Assembly (NCBI RefSeq): GCF_017309385.1
Contig: NZ_JAFJMJ010000002.1
Span: 2,542,001-2,606,000, forward strand
Direction of reading: 5' to 3'
Length of the DNA: 64,000 nucleotides
Origin: Amycolatopsis sp. 195334CR
GTDB lineage: Bacteria > Actinomycetota > Actinomycetes > Mycobacteriales > Pseudonocardiaceae
Position 1 is the first letter of the stretch; each line of letters begins with the position of its first letter. This document shows, piece after piece, positions 41,249 through 50,135 of this stretch. Below the pieces are notes generated by a model, which worked only from the letters and a program-made list of their open reading frames with translations, made no database searches and was not told where the DNA came from. Both the position numbers and the translations under genes were made by a program.

Positions 41249-42994
41249 ATGCTGATTTCCGACGCCGCCGAGCAGGCGGCCTGGCCACAACCCGCGGCTG
41301 CCCGCAGCACCCGCCTCGCCCGCCGGCACGTGGGCCCCGAGGAACGTGCGCGGGTCGTCGACCGCCTGGTCACGGTGCGCGCGCAGGGTGAGCCGCTCGC
41401 ACCGGCGGTCGAACGTATGGCCTTCGAGCTCGGGGTCTCCATCCGCACCATCTACCGGTGGCTGCAGCGCGGCCCCGGGCACAGCCGGCCCCGCTCTGCC
41501 CGCCGCTACCAGCTGACCACTGCCGACCGGCAGGCGTTCCAGGACCACCACGGCAGTGTCGCCTCCGCCTACCGTGCACGCTGCGCCGTGCTGGCCGGCG
41601 AGAGCACCTGCGCGGGTGTGGACATCCCCTCGCATCTGCGTGCCGGGTGGCGTGACGCGCAACCGGTGTCCCCGGGCGCCTTCTATGCCGCCTTCCGCCG
41701 CGAGTTGGACCAGGCCGAACGGGCCTTCTGGCGACACGGGGAACAAGCTCGCCGCGCCCACCGCGCCTATCTGCAGCGCACCGTCGAGCACCGCAACCAG
41801 ATCTGGCAGGCCGACCACACCCAGCTCGACATTCTGGTCTGTCCCCGCCGCGGCCAACTCGTCCGTCCCTGGCTCACCACCTTCGTCGATGTCCACAGCC
41901 GCGTCGTGCTCGGGTGGGCACTGTCGAAAGCGACCAGGCCCGACAGCGGGACCGTGCTGTGCGCGCTGCGCGACGCCCTGATCCGCGACCCGGACACCGG
42001 CGACCACGGCGGTGTCCCGGCGATCATCGAATGCGACCACGGCAAGGAGTTCACCGCCGAGGCTATCGGGCGAGCGCTGGCGAGCCTGGACATCCGCCTC
42101 CGGCAGGTGGAGACCTACGAAGGCCGCGGCAAGGCGTTCATCGAACGCTGGCACCACACGATCTCCCAACTGCTCCTGGTCCAGCTGCCCGGCTACACCG
42201 GCGGACCCCGGAACAAACAGGGCCAGCTGCACGATCTCGAACCCGACCTGCGACATCGCCCGCTCCTCACCGCCGATGTCGCCATCACAACCACCGGCGC
42301 CGCGACCGCCCCGGCCTTTCCCGCCGTCCTGTCCTTCGCCGCCTTCTGCACCACGTTCCAGAACTGGGTGCTGTGGTTCAACCACAACCACCGCCACCGC
42401 GGCCTGCTCGGCCTCACTCCCCTGCAGCGATGGCGCGCCGACCGGACAGCACTGACCACCGTGTCGGCCGACCTGCTCCGGGATCTGCTACTCGTCTCGA
42501 AAGACCGCACGCTGACCACCCGAGGGTTCGCGCTGCACGGCGTCCGCTACGTCGCCGAAGATCTCCAAGGCGAGGTCGGCACGCGCTACGACATCCGCCA
42601 CGCACCCCATGATCACCGGTTCATCGAGATCTACCGCGACCAGCAATGGCTGGCCACCGGCTTCCCCGCCGATGTCAAAGACGAGCAGCAGCGCCAGCAG
42701 TACCACGACCGCTGGAATGAGCGCGGCCGACAACTCACCCGCGAGAAGCGCCAGGCCCGCGCCCGCCTACGTCTACGCGCGGAACCGGTCACCCACGCAC
42801 ACACCACACCGACTACCGGCCCGGCGGCAGACCAGACGCTGCGGATACCGCACACCGCGCCCGAACCACCGGCCCCGGCCGCCACCACCAGCGCGGGCTC
42901 GATGAGCCTGCTGGGCATCCGCCCCACCCTCGAACTCGCCGGGCCGCCGCCGGACTATCAGCCGCCCACACCACGCCTACCCCGCCAAACCTGA
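41249..42994 (+). CDS. TnsB/TniA-type DDE transposase
   Basis: 581 residues from ATG 41249, preceded by GGAGG at 41236. The N-terminus has an HTH (ERMAFELGVSIRTIYRWLQR). The integrase core shows QIWQADHTQLDILV (first Asp), DVHSRVVLGWALSKAT, IIECDHGKEFTAEAIG (second Asp) and YEGRGKAFIERWHHTISQLL (catalytic Glu). A Mu-transposase C-terminal-type region follows (TTRGFALHGVRYVAEDLQGE), and the end is Pro-rich. These enzymes cut and join transposon ends in Tn7/Tn5053/Mu-like elements. The TniB-like gene follows after 17 bp. Confidence 0.85.
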   Translation: MLISDAAEQAAWPQPAAARSTRLARRHVGPEERARVVDRLVTVRAQGEPLAPAVERMAFELGVSIRTIYRWLQRGPGHSRPRSARRYQLTTADRQAFQDHHGSVASAYRARCAVLAGESTCAGVDIPSHLRAGWRDAQPVSPGAFYAAFRRELDQAERAFWRHGEQARRAHRAYLQRTVEHRNQIWQADHTQLDILVCPRRGQLVRPWLTTFVDVHSRVVLGWALSKATRPDSGTVLCALRDALIRDPDTGDHGGVPAIIECDHGKEFTAEAIGRALASLDIRLRQVETYEGRGKAFIERWHHTISQLLLVQLPGYTGGPRNKQGQLHDLEPDLRHRPLLTADVAITTTGAATAPAFPAVLSFAAFCTTFQNWVLWFNHNHRHRGLLGLTPLQRWRADRTALTTVSADLLRDLLLVSKDRTLTTRGFALHGVRYVAEDLQGEVGTRYDIRHAPHDHRFIEIYRDQQWLATGFPADVKDEQQRQQYHDRWNERGRQLTREKRQARARLRLRAEPVTHAHTTPTTGPAADQTLRIPHTAPEPPAPAATTSAGSMSLLGIRPTLELAGPPPDYQPPTPRLPRQT

Positions 42995-43011
42995 GCCCGA
43001 AGGAACACCTG

Positions 43012-43776
43012 ATGCCCCGGCACCATCTCGACCTGCCCGGCGCGAACACCCTTCCCACACCCACGTTCCAACTCGTCGACCACGACGTCCGCGACATCGT
43101 CGAACACAACGCGCTCGCCGTCGTGCACGGCGACGCCGGCCTGGGTAAAACCTTCGCCGTCCAAGCCGCGCTCGAACGCCTCCGCCACGACCTCCGCAAC
43201 ACCACCGAACGACTCAGCATCGTCGAAGTCGCCCTGCCCCACACCTGCACCCCACTGCGAGTCGCACTCAGCCTCGCCCGCCGCATCCTGCGCACACCCA
43301 CGCCCGAAAGCCGCACCCGCTACACACTCCACGACGACATCCTCGAACACCTGCTCTCCACCCCCCACCTCCTCGTCATCGACGAAGCCCAGAAACTCAG
43401 CGTCTACGCCATGGACGTCATCCGCTCCCTCTACGACGACTCCGGCACCAAACTCGCGATCCTGTTCGTCGGCGGCGACGGCTGCTGGCAAACCATCCGC
43501 CGAGAACCCATGCTCAGGTCCCGCGTCTTCCGCAGCCGCCTCTTCCGCCCGCTACCCACCGCCGAGGTCCCCGACCTCATGCGCGCCTATCACCAGCTCT
43601 ACGCCCACGCCGACACCCGGCTACTCGCCTCCATCGACGCCCGCCACGCCCACGGCAGCTGGCGCGACTGGGCCGCCTTCACCCTCACCGCCCTCCAACA
43701 CGCCGCCACCGCGGGCCGCGACACCCTCGACGAGGAAATCACCAACAACACCTACACCACCCTCGGCAGCAGATAA
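43012..43776 (+). CDS. TniB/TnsC-type AAA+ transposition ATPase, copy 2
   Basis: 254 residues, 17 bp after the transposase. Walker A VVHGDAGLGKTFAVQAAL (about 37-54), Walker B HLLVIDEAQKLSVYAMDVIR, then LFVGGDGCWQTIRREPMLRS, shared with copy 1 at 37657-38433. In Tn7/Tn5053-type elements this ATPase bridges the target selector and the TnsB transposase. No TniQ or TnsD-like selector and no TnsA-like endonuclease is encoded next to it. Its context is standard; that of its paralogue is not. Confidence 0.85.
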   Translation: MPRHHLDLPGANTLPTPTFQLVDHDVRDIVEHNALAVVHGDAGLGKTFAVQAALERLRHDLRNTTERLSIVEVALPHTCTPLRVALSLARRILRTPTPESRTRYTLHDDILEHLLSTPHLLVIDEAQKLSVYAMDVIRSLYDDSGTKLAILFVGGDGCWQTIRREPMLRSRVFRSRLFRPLPTAEVPDLMRAYHQLYAHADTRLLASIDARHAHGSWRDWAAFTLTALQHAATAGRDTLDEEITNNTYTTLGSR

Positions 43777-44605
43777 CCCCTCCCGGACGCACCACAACAC
43801 ATCCCCCGAAGCGCCCGCGCAAAACAACGCCGCCATATATCAAGCATTTACACCAAACGACGAATTTAGACACAGCAAGAAACACCCCCACTAATGACAC
43901 CACTGGACGCTTGCGACTTTGCCGGATATCACGCCTCACGGATGCGCCAGAGGTCGAACCATGCACCCCCAGGAGACGTATCGAGAATATTCATTCCCTA
44001 TTCCTGAATCCCCACTCTATAGCTTTACCGCGCCATAAAAATGGGCAAAGAACTCCGCAATGTCACGCGGACAACTTCTCAGAATGTGAGACACGTCAAG
44101 GCTCCAGGGATCGAACCCGCGAGGTCAACTTGCTACGCTACCTGCAAGAACAGCGTCAACTTCGACGTCGCAGCGCACCGTCAGACGGGTGATAATATGC
44201 CCGAAATGTCACTGACAACTTAATAAGAACTCACATCTGTCAGGCCCTCTTCTTCGCGTTGCTCCGCACTGACCTGCACTTTTACCTCATATTTCTGACT
44301 GTTCCTTGTTTCAGTTAGCCCTAATCCTATCCAGTTCGACTCACAATAGTCCAGGTGGGCCGTGGGTGATAATCGCTGTTATCAGCCACTCGGGCGACGA
44401 AGCGCGATCCGAGCGACGAGAGGCGAGGGCGATGAGGCCGATGGAGCGGTGGGGTGGACGGGGTGGCGGAGGGTGACGGGGTGGGCGATCAGCTCAACCC
44501 CGCGCTGGGGATTGCCTGCCCTCAGGACCGGAGGCGTTCCGTGGGGGCGACATTGAGGCCGCACCCAGCGGCCCGGCGGAGCTCCGATGAAGGAGCCGCG
44601 ATCTA
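43777..44605. other. AT-richer non-coding region after the transposition genes
   Basis: No gene is supported in about 830 bp. It contains AATGTCAC-type repeats (44059-44077 and 44205-44227) that resemble transposon-end sites and a TGATAA-N6-TTATCA inverted repeat at 44367-44384. Base composition drops relative to both flanks. The stretch probably includes the end of the accessory region. Confidence 0.5.
44059..44227. repeat. Repeated AATGTCAC...GACAACTT sites, candidate transposon-end repeats
   Basis: AATGTCAC, three bases, GACAACTT at 44059-44077 and AATGTCACTGACAACTTAAT at 44205-44224. Two related CAACTT boxes lie between them (about 44124 and 44155). Terminal TGACA and repeated transposase sites are usual at Tn7/Tn5053-type ends, and these lie 0.3-0.45 kb past the TniB-like gene. 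The opposite end was not found. Confidence 0.35.
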
Positions 44606-44645
44606 GAGAGCGGAGCAGCTAGCTGGAGAGCGGAGCAGCTAGCTG
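44606..44645. repeat. Perfect 20-bp tandem duplication spanning the stop of the LuxR-type gene
   Basis: GAGAGCGGAGCAGCTAGCTG occurs at 44606-44625 and again at 44626-44645. The second copy includes the stop codon (44639-44641) of the minus-strand regulator gene. It marks the junction between the AT-richer island edge and the chromosomal part. Confidence 0.8.
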
Positions 44646-47344
44646 AGCTGCCCCACCGTTGAAGCGGCTTCGAAGTCAGCGCCAATATCGGCGAAGGCGG
44701 CCGCCGCGGTTTTGAGCTGGGAGGGATCAGCGTCCCGCAGGGCGCCGGCTCGGGTCACGATCGCCGCCACCCAGCGGTTTTCGGGCGCGTGGCGGTCGGC
44801 TCGGCGTAGGTACGCGTCCGCATCGGGGTGGCCGGTGATCACGGCGATTTCCGCGGCCACCCCGGCCGCGTAACCGTCGAATCGGCCCGGCGCAAAGCTC
44901 CCGCCCGCTTCCTCGAGCAGTGCGGGTAGGTCCTCGCTGCCAGCGTGCAGGGCCACCCTCGCCCGCACGAAAGCGTCGAGCGGCGCGAGATTCGGCGAAT
45001 CGGACAACGAGCCCGCGAAACGGGTGGCCCGCCGGCGCCAGGTCGCCATCGCATCCACGTCCCCGGTGAGACCGGCGGCCAGCGCGGCGCCCAGCAGCGG
45101 AACCCCCAGCGTGCTGTTGTTCTCCTGCCGGAAGGACAGCGCGCTCTCCCACATCGATTCAGCCCGCGCCAGCGCCTCGGCGAAGTGGCCGGCCAGCGCG
45201 AGCGGCGCAACCACGCTGCCCGAACCCCAGCACGTGTGCCGCGACAGCGTCGGATCGGTCTCGGCGCGTCTGCCGATCCGCACGGCGTCCGCGATCTCCC
45301 CGGTCGCCACGGCGTAGGCCACCGCGGCCCGGAACGTGTCGACGACCTCCAGCGCGGCCTGCGGGAACGTGCGGTCGAACTCATCGACCAGGTCCAGGCG
45401 CCGCAGGGTGACCCGGTACGCGTGGCCGGGGTCCCCGGCTCCCGCGGCCGCGGTGCACTGGGCGTCCAGCGCCGCGCTGACCAGCAGCGGATCACCGAAC
45501 GCCGTCGCGGCGTCGACCGCCGCTTCGGCCGCGGGCATGGTCACCGCCTGCACCGTCGGGCCGGACAGCCAGGCGCGAGCGACCGCGACCCGCGTTTCCG
45601 CCGAAGCCGAAGCGCTCGCCAGCCGCTCGGCTTCGGCGAGCAGCCCGGCCAGTTCGTCGCGGGGCACCGGCCGCGCGACGAATCCCGCGCCCCGGAACCG
45701 GGTGGCGACCACCACCGCGTCCGCCAGGCAACCCGCCGAGGCCGCGTCGTCGTCCGCGGTCAGCCGGGCGGCTTCGCGCAGGAGGTCGTAGTGGTCGCGG
45801 GCGCCGCCGGTGAGCACGTGCGCGGCCGTGCCCGCGTGGTCCAGGGCGGCCGCGGCTTCGGCGCTCGTGCCCGCCAAGCGAGCCGCGGTCCGCCAGTGCT
45901 CACGGGCTTCGGCGAGGAACCCACGCGCGTAGGTCAACCGAGCCAGATCGGCCACCAGGTCAGGGCGCGGTTCGAGGGTGGCCGACGCTCGCAGGTCGCC
46001 GGCGAGCCGGTCGAACTCCGCCCGCCAGTCGCCGTCGAGGTGGGTGGTCAGGTCACGGGCACGCAGCGCGGCCCACGTCAGGTAGCGGCCGGTCACGTCC
46101 CCGGCTTCGGCCGACGCGTCGAGTTGCTCGCGCGCGAACTGCCGAACCCCGTCGAGCAGGCTCCACCCCCGCTGCGCCAGCGACTTGTCCACCAGGCGCC
46201 CGAGCAGGTCGGCCACCGCGCCGACGGGAAGATCCGGGCACAGCGCGGCGGCATCACCCAGGTCGAACCGGTCGGCGAACCGCGACACCCTCATCAGCAG
46301 CAGGCGTTCTTCGTCGGTGAGCAGCCGGTAGCTCCACTCCACCACCGCCCGCAGCGAGCGGTGGCGACGGTCGCCGCGGCCCGCGGAGAGCATGCGCAGC
46401 GGATCGTCGGCCAACCCGGCCAGCAGCCCGGAGACACCGAGCGAGGCGACCCGAGCGGCGGCCAGTTCGATCTGCAACGGCGAGCCACCCAGCCTGTGGC
46501 ACAGGTCAGCCAGTTCGGCCGGATCGGACTCGAAGCCCGGATCGACGGCCCGCGCCCGATCGGTGAACAGCGCGACTGCCTCACCGACCTCGCGCAACGG
46601 GCCCAGCTGCAGCACCGTCTCCCCCGGCACGCCGAGACGTTCGCGGCTGGTGACCAGCACGCTCAACCGGGGGTTCGCCGCCACCAGGTCCGCGAGCACG
46701 TCCGCGATGTCGTCGACGACGTGCTCGCAGTTGTCCAGCACCAGCAGCGCCCGTCCTCGCAGCCGGTCGGCCACCACGTCCAGCAGGCGTTGCTGCGGCG
46801 CCGGTTCCACGCCGAGCCCGGCGGCGATCGTTTCGAGGACGTACCCGGGGCGCGCGGGGACCAGCTTGACGAAGGCGGCGCCACCGGGGAAACCCGAAGC
46901 CGCGCGAGCCGTGACCGCCGTGGCCAGGCGCGTCTTCCCGGCGCCGCCCGGCCCCAGCACGGTGGTCACCTGGCTTTCGACGATCAGGCGGGCCGCGGTG
47001 TCCAGTTCGACGCCCCGGCCGACGAAGCTCGTCGCGGGCTCGGACAGGCCGGGCACGGCGACCTCGGCGTCACCCGCGTAACCGGCGGCCAGGCCGGCCA
47101 GTTCGCGACGATCCCGCGCGCCGAGCTTGCGCAGCAACGCCGATACGTGGCTCTCCACGGTCCGCACCGAGACGAACAGCCGCTCGGCGATCTCGGCGTT
47201 GGTCAACCGGTCCGCCACGGCGAGCAGCACGTCGCGTTCGCGCGGCGAGACCGGTGGCGGGGTGGGCACGAACCACAGTCTGCCCGATCGCGCCTGGTCA
47301 CCACGTGCGTACTCGATCTCCGTGGTGGGTTCCGTGGTCAGCAC
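44639..47344 (-). CDS. Large LuxR-type regulator with AAA/NB-ARC ATPase and helical repeats
   Basis: About 901 residues from GTG 47344; starts at 47395 and 47269 are also possible, the first leaving only 17 bp to the divergent gene. The N-terminus holds the LuxR/GerE helix-turn-helix (SPRERDVLLAVADRLTNAEI, then FVSVRTVESHVSALLRKLGA). A STAND ATPase follows: Walker A VLGPGGAGKTRLA, Walker B LLVLDNCEHVVDD, VLVTSRERLGVPG. The rest (~500 residues) is helical, probably TPR-like. N-terminal rather than C-terminal HTH is a known variant. Divergent from the cupin/DUF4287 pair, its probable target. Inducer unknown. Confidence 0.8.
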   Translation of the reverse strand: MLTTEPTTEIEYARGDQARSGRLWFVPTPPPVSPRERDVLLAVADRLTNAEIAERLFVSVRTVESHVSALLRKLGARDRRELAGLAAGYAGDAEVAVPGLSEPATSFVGRGVELDTAARLIVESQVTTVLGPGGAGKTRLATAVTARAASGFPGGAAFVKLVPARPGYVLETIAAGLGVEPAPQQRLLDVVADRLRGRALLVLDNCEHVVDDIADVLADLVAANPRLSVLVTSRERLGVPGETVLQLGPLREVGEAVALFTDRARAVDPGFESDPAELADLCHRLGGSPLQIELAAARVASLGVSGLLAGLADDPLRMLSAGRGDRRHRSLRAVVEWSYRLLTDEERLLLMRVSRFADRFDLGDAAALCPDLPVGAVADLLGRLVDKSLAQRGWSLLDGVRQFAREQLDASAEAGDVTGRYLTWAALRARDLTTHLDGDWRAEFDRLAGDLRASATLEPRPDLVADLARLTYARGFLAEAREHWRTAARLAGTSAEAAAALDHAGTAAHVLTGGARDHYDLLREAARLTADDDAASAGCLADAVVVATRFRGAGFVARPVPRDELAGLLAEAERLASASASAETRVAVARAWLSGPTVQAVTMPAAEAAVDAATAFGDPLLVSAALDAQCTAAAGAGDPGHAYRVTLRRLDLVDEFDRTFPQAALEVVDTFRAAVAYAVATGEIADAVRIGRRAETDPTLSRHTCWGSGSVVAPLALAGHFAEALARAESMWESALSFRQENNSTLGVPLLGAALAAGLTGDVDAMATWRRRATRFAGSLSDSPNLAPLDAFVRARVALHAGSEDLPALLEEAGGSFAPGRFDGYAAGVAAEIAVITGHPDADAYLRRADRHAPENRWVAAIVTRAGALRDADPSQLKTAAAAFADIGADFEAASTVGQLS

Positions 47345-47412
47345 GGATGCCCCGGCCGCGGCACCGCCCGCAGGATGGTGTCCACGCCCGAACACCAGGA
47401 ACGGAGCAGGAA

Positions 47413-47778
47413 ATGCTGGTCATCGCCAAGGAAGACGATCTGCGCATCGGCGGGGGGCGCACCGCCCGGTTCGAGGGCGAGGCGTACGGGTCCGGGATCT
47501 CGTTCTTCCACGTCCACAACACCGAAGGCCAGGGGCCGGACCCGCACGTGCACCCGTACTCGGAGACCTGGGTGGTGCTCGCGGGCACCGCGCACATCCG
47601 TTCCGCCGACGGCGAGGCGACGGTCACCGAAGGCGACGTGGTGGTGGTCAGCGCCGGTACCGCCCACGCCTTCCGCGCGGTGGGCCCGGAGCCGCTGAAG
47701 ATGATGTGCATCCACGCCTCACCCCGCATCCAGCAGGAATTCCTCGACGACAGCGACCAGCTGACCATCGCGAACTGA
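47413..47778 (+). CDS. Small cupin-domain protein
   Basis: 121 residues from ATG 47413 (GGAGCAGGAA just upstream). The cupin core has PDPHVHPYSETWVVLAGTAH (His-x-His and Glu metal ligands) and VVVSAGTAHAFRAVGPEPLK (second cupin motif with His). Single-domain cupins of this type bind a metal and serve as small-molecule sensors, isomerases or dioxygenases. It is divergent from the LuxR-type regulator and 12 bp upstream of the DUF4287 gene, so the pair is probably regulated by it. Confidence 0.8.
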   Translation: MLVIAKEDDLRIGGGRTARFEGEAYGSGISFFHVHNTEGQGPDPHVHPYSETWVVLAGTAHIRSADGEATVTEGDVVVVSAGTAHAFRAVGPEPLKMMCIHASPRIQQEFLDDSDQLTIAN

Positions 47779-47790
47779 ACGGAGAACCCG

Positions 47791-48090
47791 ATGTCCTTCC
47801 AGGCCTACCTCGACGCGATCGAGGACAAGACCGGGCTGACCCCGCGCGAACTCGTCGCACTGGCGGCCGAACGCGGCTTCGACGATCCGGCCGTCAAGGC
47901 GGGGGTGATCGTCGAGTGGCTCAAGCAGGACCACGGCCTCGGCCGCGGGCACGCCATGGCGCTGGTGCACGTGATCAAGAAGGGCCCGACGATCAGCGGC
48001 AAGCACGTCGGCACCACCGGCTCGCACCGGGACGAGTCCGACACGCTCTGGCTCGACGGCAAGCGGACCCGGCCAGGTGCACCGGCCTGA
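47791..48090 (+). CDS. DUF4287 domain protein
   Basis: 99 residues. MSFQAYLDAIEDKTGLTPRE, then VIVEWLKQDHGLGRGHAMAL and VHVIKKGPTISGKHVGTTGS match the DUF4287 family of small helical proteins. Twelve bp after the cupin gene and followed by a strong hairpin, so the cupin-DUF4287 pair forms a two-gene operon. Function of the domain is not known. Confidence 0.8.
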   Translation: MSFQAYLDAIEDKTGLTPRELVALAAERGFDDPAVKAGVIVEWLKQDHGLGRGHAMALVHVIKKGPTISGKHVGTTGSHRDESDTLWLDGKRTRPGAPA

Positions 48091-48098
48091 CCGGGGAG

Positions 48099-48129
48099 GG
48101 GTAGACCGTCCACATGCGACGGTCTACCC
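48099..48129 (+). terminator. 12-bp perfect hairpin after the DUF4287 gene
   Basis: GGGTAGACCGTC-type arm (48099-48110) pairs with GACGGTCTACCC (48118-48129) around a 7-nt loop, nine bases after the stop at 48090. Confidence 0.75.
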
Positions 48130-48287
48130 GCTGTCCGATGACACCGGGTCGTTTCGTCACGGTGACGGCACCGCGAAGCTCCGGGACACCGGAAGCAGGG
48201 ACACACGCTGAAGCTGTGGTAGGTGGCCGCCGCTGGCGAGAGATCAATCCGGGGCCCGTGCCGGAGGATGCCTGCTAGCCTCCTCGA

Positions 48288-50135
48288 GTGAGGCTCGTGA
48301 CTACGCTGCTCACCGCGCTACTGGCGGCCGGCGTCCTGGTCCCCCTGTCCCCTGAACCCCAAGCCGAAGCCCAAGAGGCGAGCTGGGCGGCACCGCTCAG
48401 CACGCGCGGGCGCTACATCGTCGACGCCAACGGCGACCGCTTCAAGCTCAAGTCCGCCAACTGGCACGGAGCCAGCGGCACCTGGAACGGCGAGGGCGAC
48501 ATCAACGACCCAGCCACCCACCACGCCGGGGAGAGGGCCTACCAAACCCCGCTCGGGCTGGACCGCGTGCCGATCGACACCGTCATCGACGGGCTCGCGG
48601 AGCTGGGGCTCAACAGCGTGCGCCTGCCCTTCTCCAACGCGATGCTCCACGACCAGAACCCCGTCCCCGACCTGCCCGCCAATCCCGAACTGCGCGGCCT
48701 GACCCCGTTGCGGGTCTACGACCGCGTGGTCGAGCGGCTCACCGCGCGCGGGTTCGCCGTCATCCTCAACAACCACACCACCACCTCGCGCTGGTGCTGC
48801 GGCGTCGACGGCAACGAGCGCTGGAACACCGCGCAGACCGAGCAGCAGTGGCAGGACGACTGGCTGTTCCTGGCCCGCCGCTACGCCTCGAACAAGCGGG
48901 TGGTCGGCGCCGACCTCTACAACGAGGTCCGCCGCAACGTGCTCGACGACCCCAACTGGGGCTGGGGCAACGGCCACGACTGGCAGCGCGCGAGCGAGCA
49001 GCTGGCCCAACGGCTCCTGACCGAGGCCAACCCGGACCTGCTGATCGTCGTCGAGGGCATCAACTGGACCGGCCTGCCCGTCGACGGCTTCCCGCACGGC
49101 AGGCCCACTCTGGAACCCGCCCGCACGCTGTCGCACACGCTGATCGACTCGGGCAAACTGGTCTACGCCGCGCACTTCTACGGCTACACCGGTCCGAACC
49201 ACTCCGGCGCGACCGGCATCGGTGAGACCAGCGACCCGCGTTACCGCGACCTCTCACCGCAGGAACTGCGCGACGTCCTGTACCGGCAGGCGTTCTTCGT
49301 CTCGGCCGAGACCGGGAAGCACTACACCGCGCCCCTGTGGATCAGTGAGTTCGGCGAAGGCAGGCACACCACCGATCCGGCGTCCCGCGCGTGGTTCGAG
49401 AACTTCGTCTCCTACCTCGCCGAAACCGACACCGACTTCGCCTACTGGCCCGCGGTGGGCTTCCACCAGGGCGGCAACGGCAACGGCTGGTCGTTGCTCT
49501 CCTGGGACACCAACGGCGGCCGCGTCGACGTGCTCGACGGCGCCGACTGGCGCGGCCCGGCCTGGCAGCGGCTGGTGAACGCCCCCGCCCGCACCGGCCA
49601 GATCTCGGCGGCCGAGCGCTGGTCCATGCTCAACCTCGACTACGCCGACGCCCAGCCCTCCCGCACGATGCGGGCCGAACCGGACTGGAACCCGGGTGCG
49701 CGCAAGGGCGTCTGCCCGGACGGTCAGCGCCTGGCCGGGCTCGCCCACACCGGCAACCGCGGCCTGTGCACCGGAACGCTCCCCGTGCCCACCACGCACG
49801 CCGTGGTCCGCGACCAGTCCTATGTGGACACCGACTGGGCCTCCGGCTACACCAAGGTGCAGTGCCCGCCCGACCACGCCGCCATCGGCTACAGCGTCAC
49901 CGGCGCGGCCTTCTCCGCCCTGCTGTGCGGCAAGTCCGCCACCCCGCTGGGGCGCACCGGCCGCACGGTCTGGTTCGACCGCGGCGACAACCGGCCCTCC
50001 GGCGCGCCCGGCGGGGATTTCGCCTCGGGGCACTACAAGGGCCAGTGCGCGCCGGGTGAGTACGTCGCCGGCGTCGCCTACACCGGGCGCATCGGCTCGA
50101 ACCGAACCCCCGACGCGCTGCTCTGCCGGAGTTAG
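48288..50135 (+). CDS. Secreted glycoside hydrolase family 5 protein with Cys-containing C-terminal repeats
   Basis: 615 residues from GTG 48288. A signal peptide (LVTTLLTALLAAGVLVPLSP) is followed by a GH5 barrel: SANWHGASGTWNGEGD, LGLNSVRLPFSNAML, VVGADLYNEVRRNVL with the acid/base Glu at about 213, and PLWISEFGEGRHTTD with the nucleophile Glu at about 354. After ~residue 460 come three units each holding two spaced Cys: GVCPDGQRLAGLAHTGNRGL, QCPPDHAAIGYSVTGAAFSA and QCAPGEYVAGVAYTGRIGSN. These may be a binding domain. Likely an extracellular cellulase/mannanase-type or related beta-glycanase; substrate not deduced. Confidence 0.83.
   Translation: MRLVTTLLTALLAAGVLVPLSPEPQAEAQEASWAAPLSTRGRYIVDANGDRFKLKSANWHGASGTWNGEGDINDPATHHAGERAYQTPLGLDRVPIDTVIDGLAELGLNSVRLPFSNAMLHDQNPVPDLPANPELRGLTPLRVYDRVVERLTARGFAVILNNHTTTSRWCCGVDGNERWNTAQTEQQWQDDWLFLARRYASNKRVVGADLYNEVRRNVLDDPNWGWGNGHDWQRASEQLAQRLLTEANPDLLIVVEGINWTGLPVDGFPHGRPTLEPARTLSHTLIDSGKLVYAAHFYGYTGPNHSGATGIGETSDPRYRDLSPQELRDVLYRQAFFVSAETGKHYTAPLWISEFGEGRHTTDPASRAWFENFVSYLAETDTDFAYWPAVGFHQGGNGNGWSLLSWDTNGGRVDVLDGADWRGPAWQRLVNAPARTGQISAAERWSMLNLDYADAQPSRTMRAEPDWNPGARKGVCPDGQRLAGLAHTGNRGLCTGTLPVPTTHAVVRDQSYVDTDWASGYTKVQCPPDHAAIGYSVTGAAFSALLCGKSATPLGRTGRTVWFDRGDNRPSGAPGGDFASGHYKGQCAPGEYVAGVAYTGRIGSNRTPDALLCRS

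Noticed and set aside
40575..41255. Plus-strand 226-residue open frame across the CHC2 region
   Set aside because: It is antisense to the CHC2 zinc-finger codons and lacks any motif.
44100..44160. GGATCGAACCCGCG resembles the T-arm of a tRNA on the minus strand
   Set aside because: The stem does not pair properly and no D-arm, anticodon arm or acceptor match was found, so no tRNA gene is called.
48318..49202. 294-residue minus-strand open frame opposite the GH5 gene
   Set aside because: Shadow of a well-supported glycosidase; no recognisable domain.
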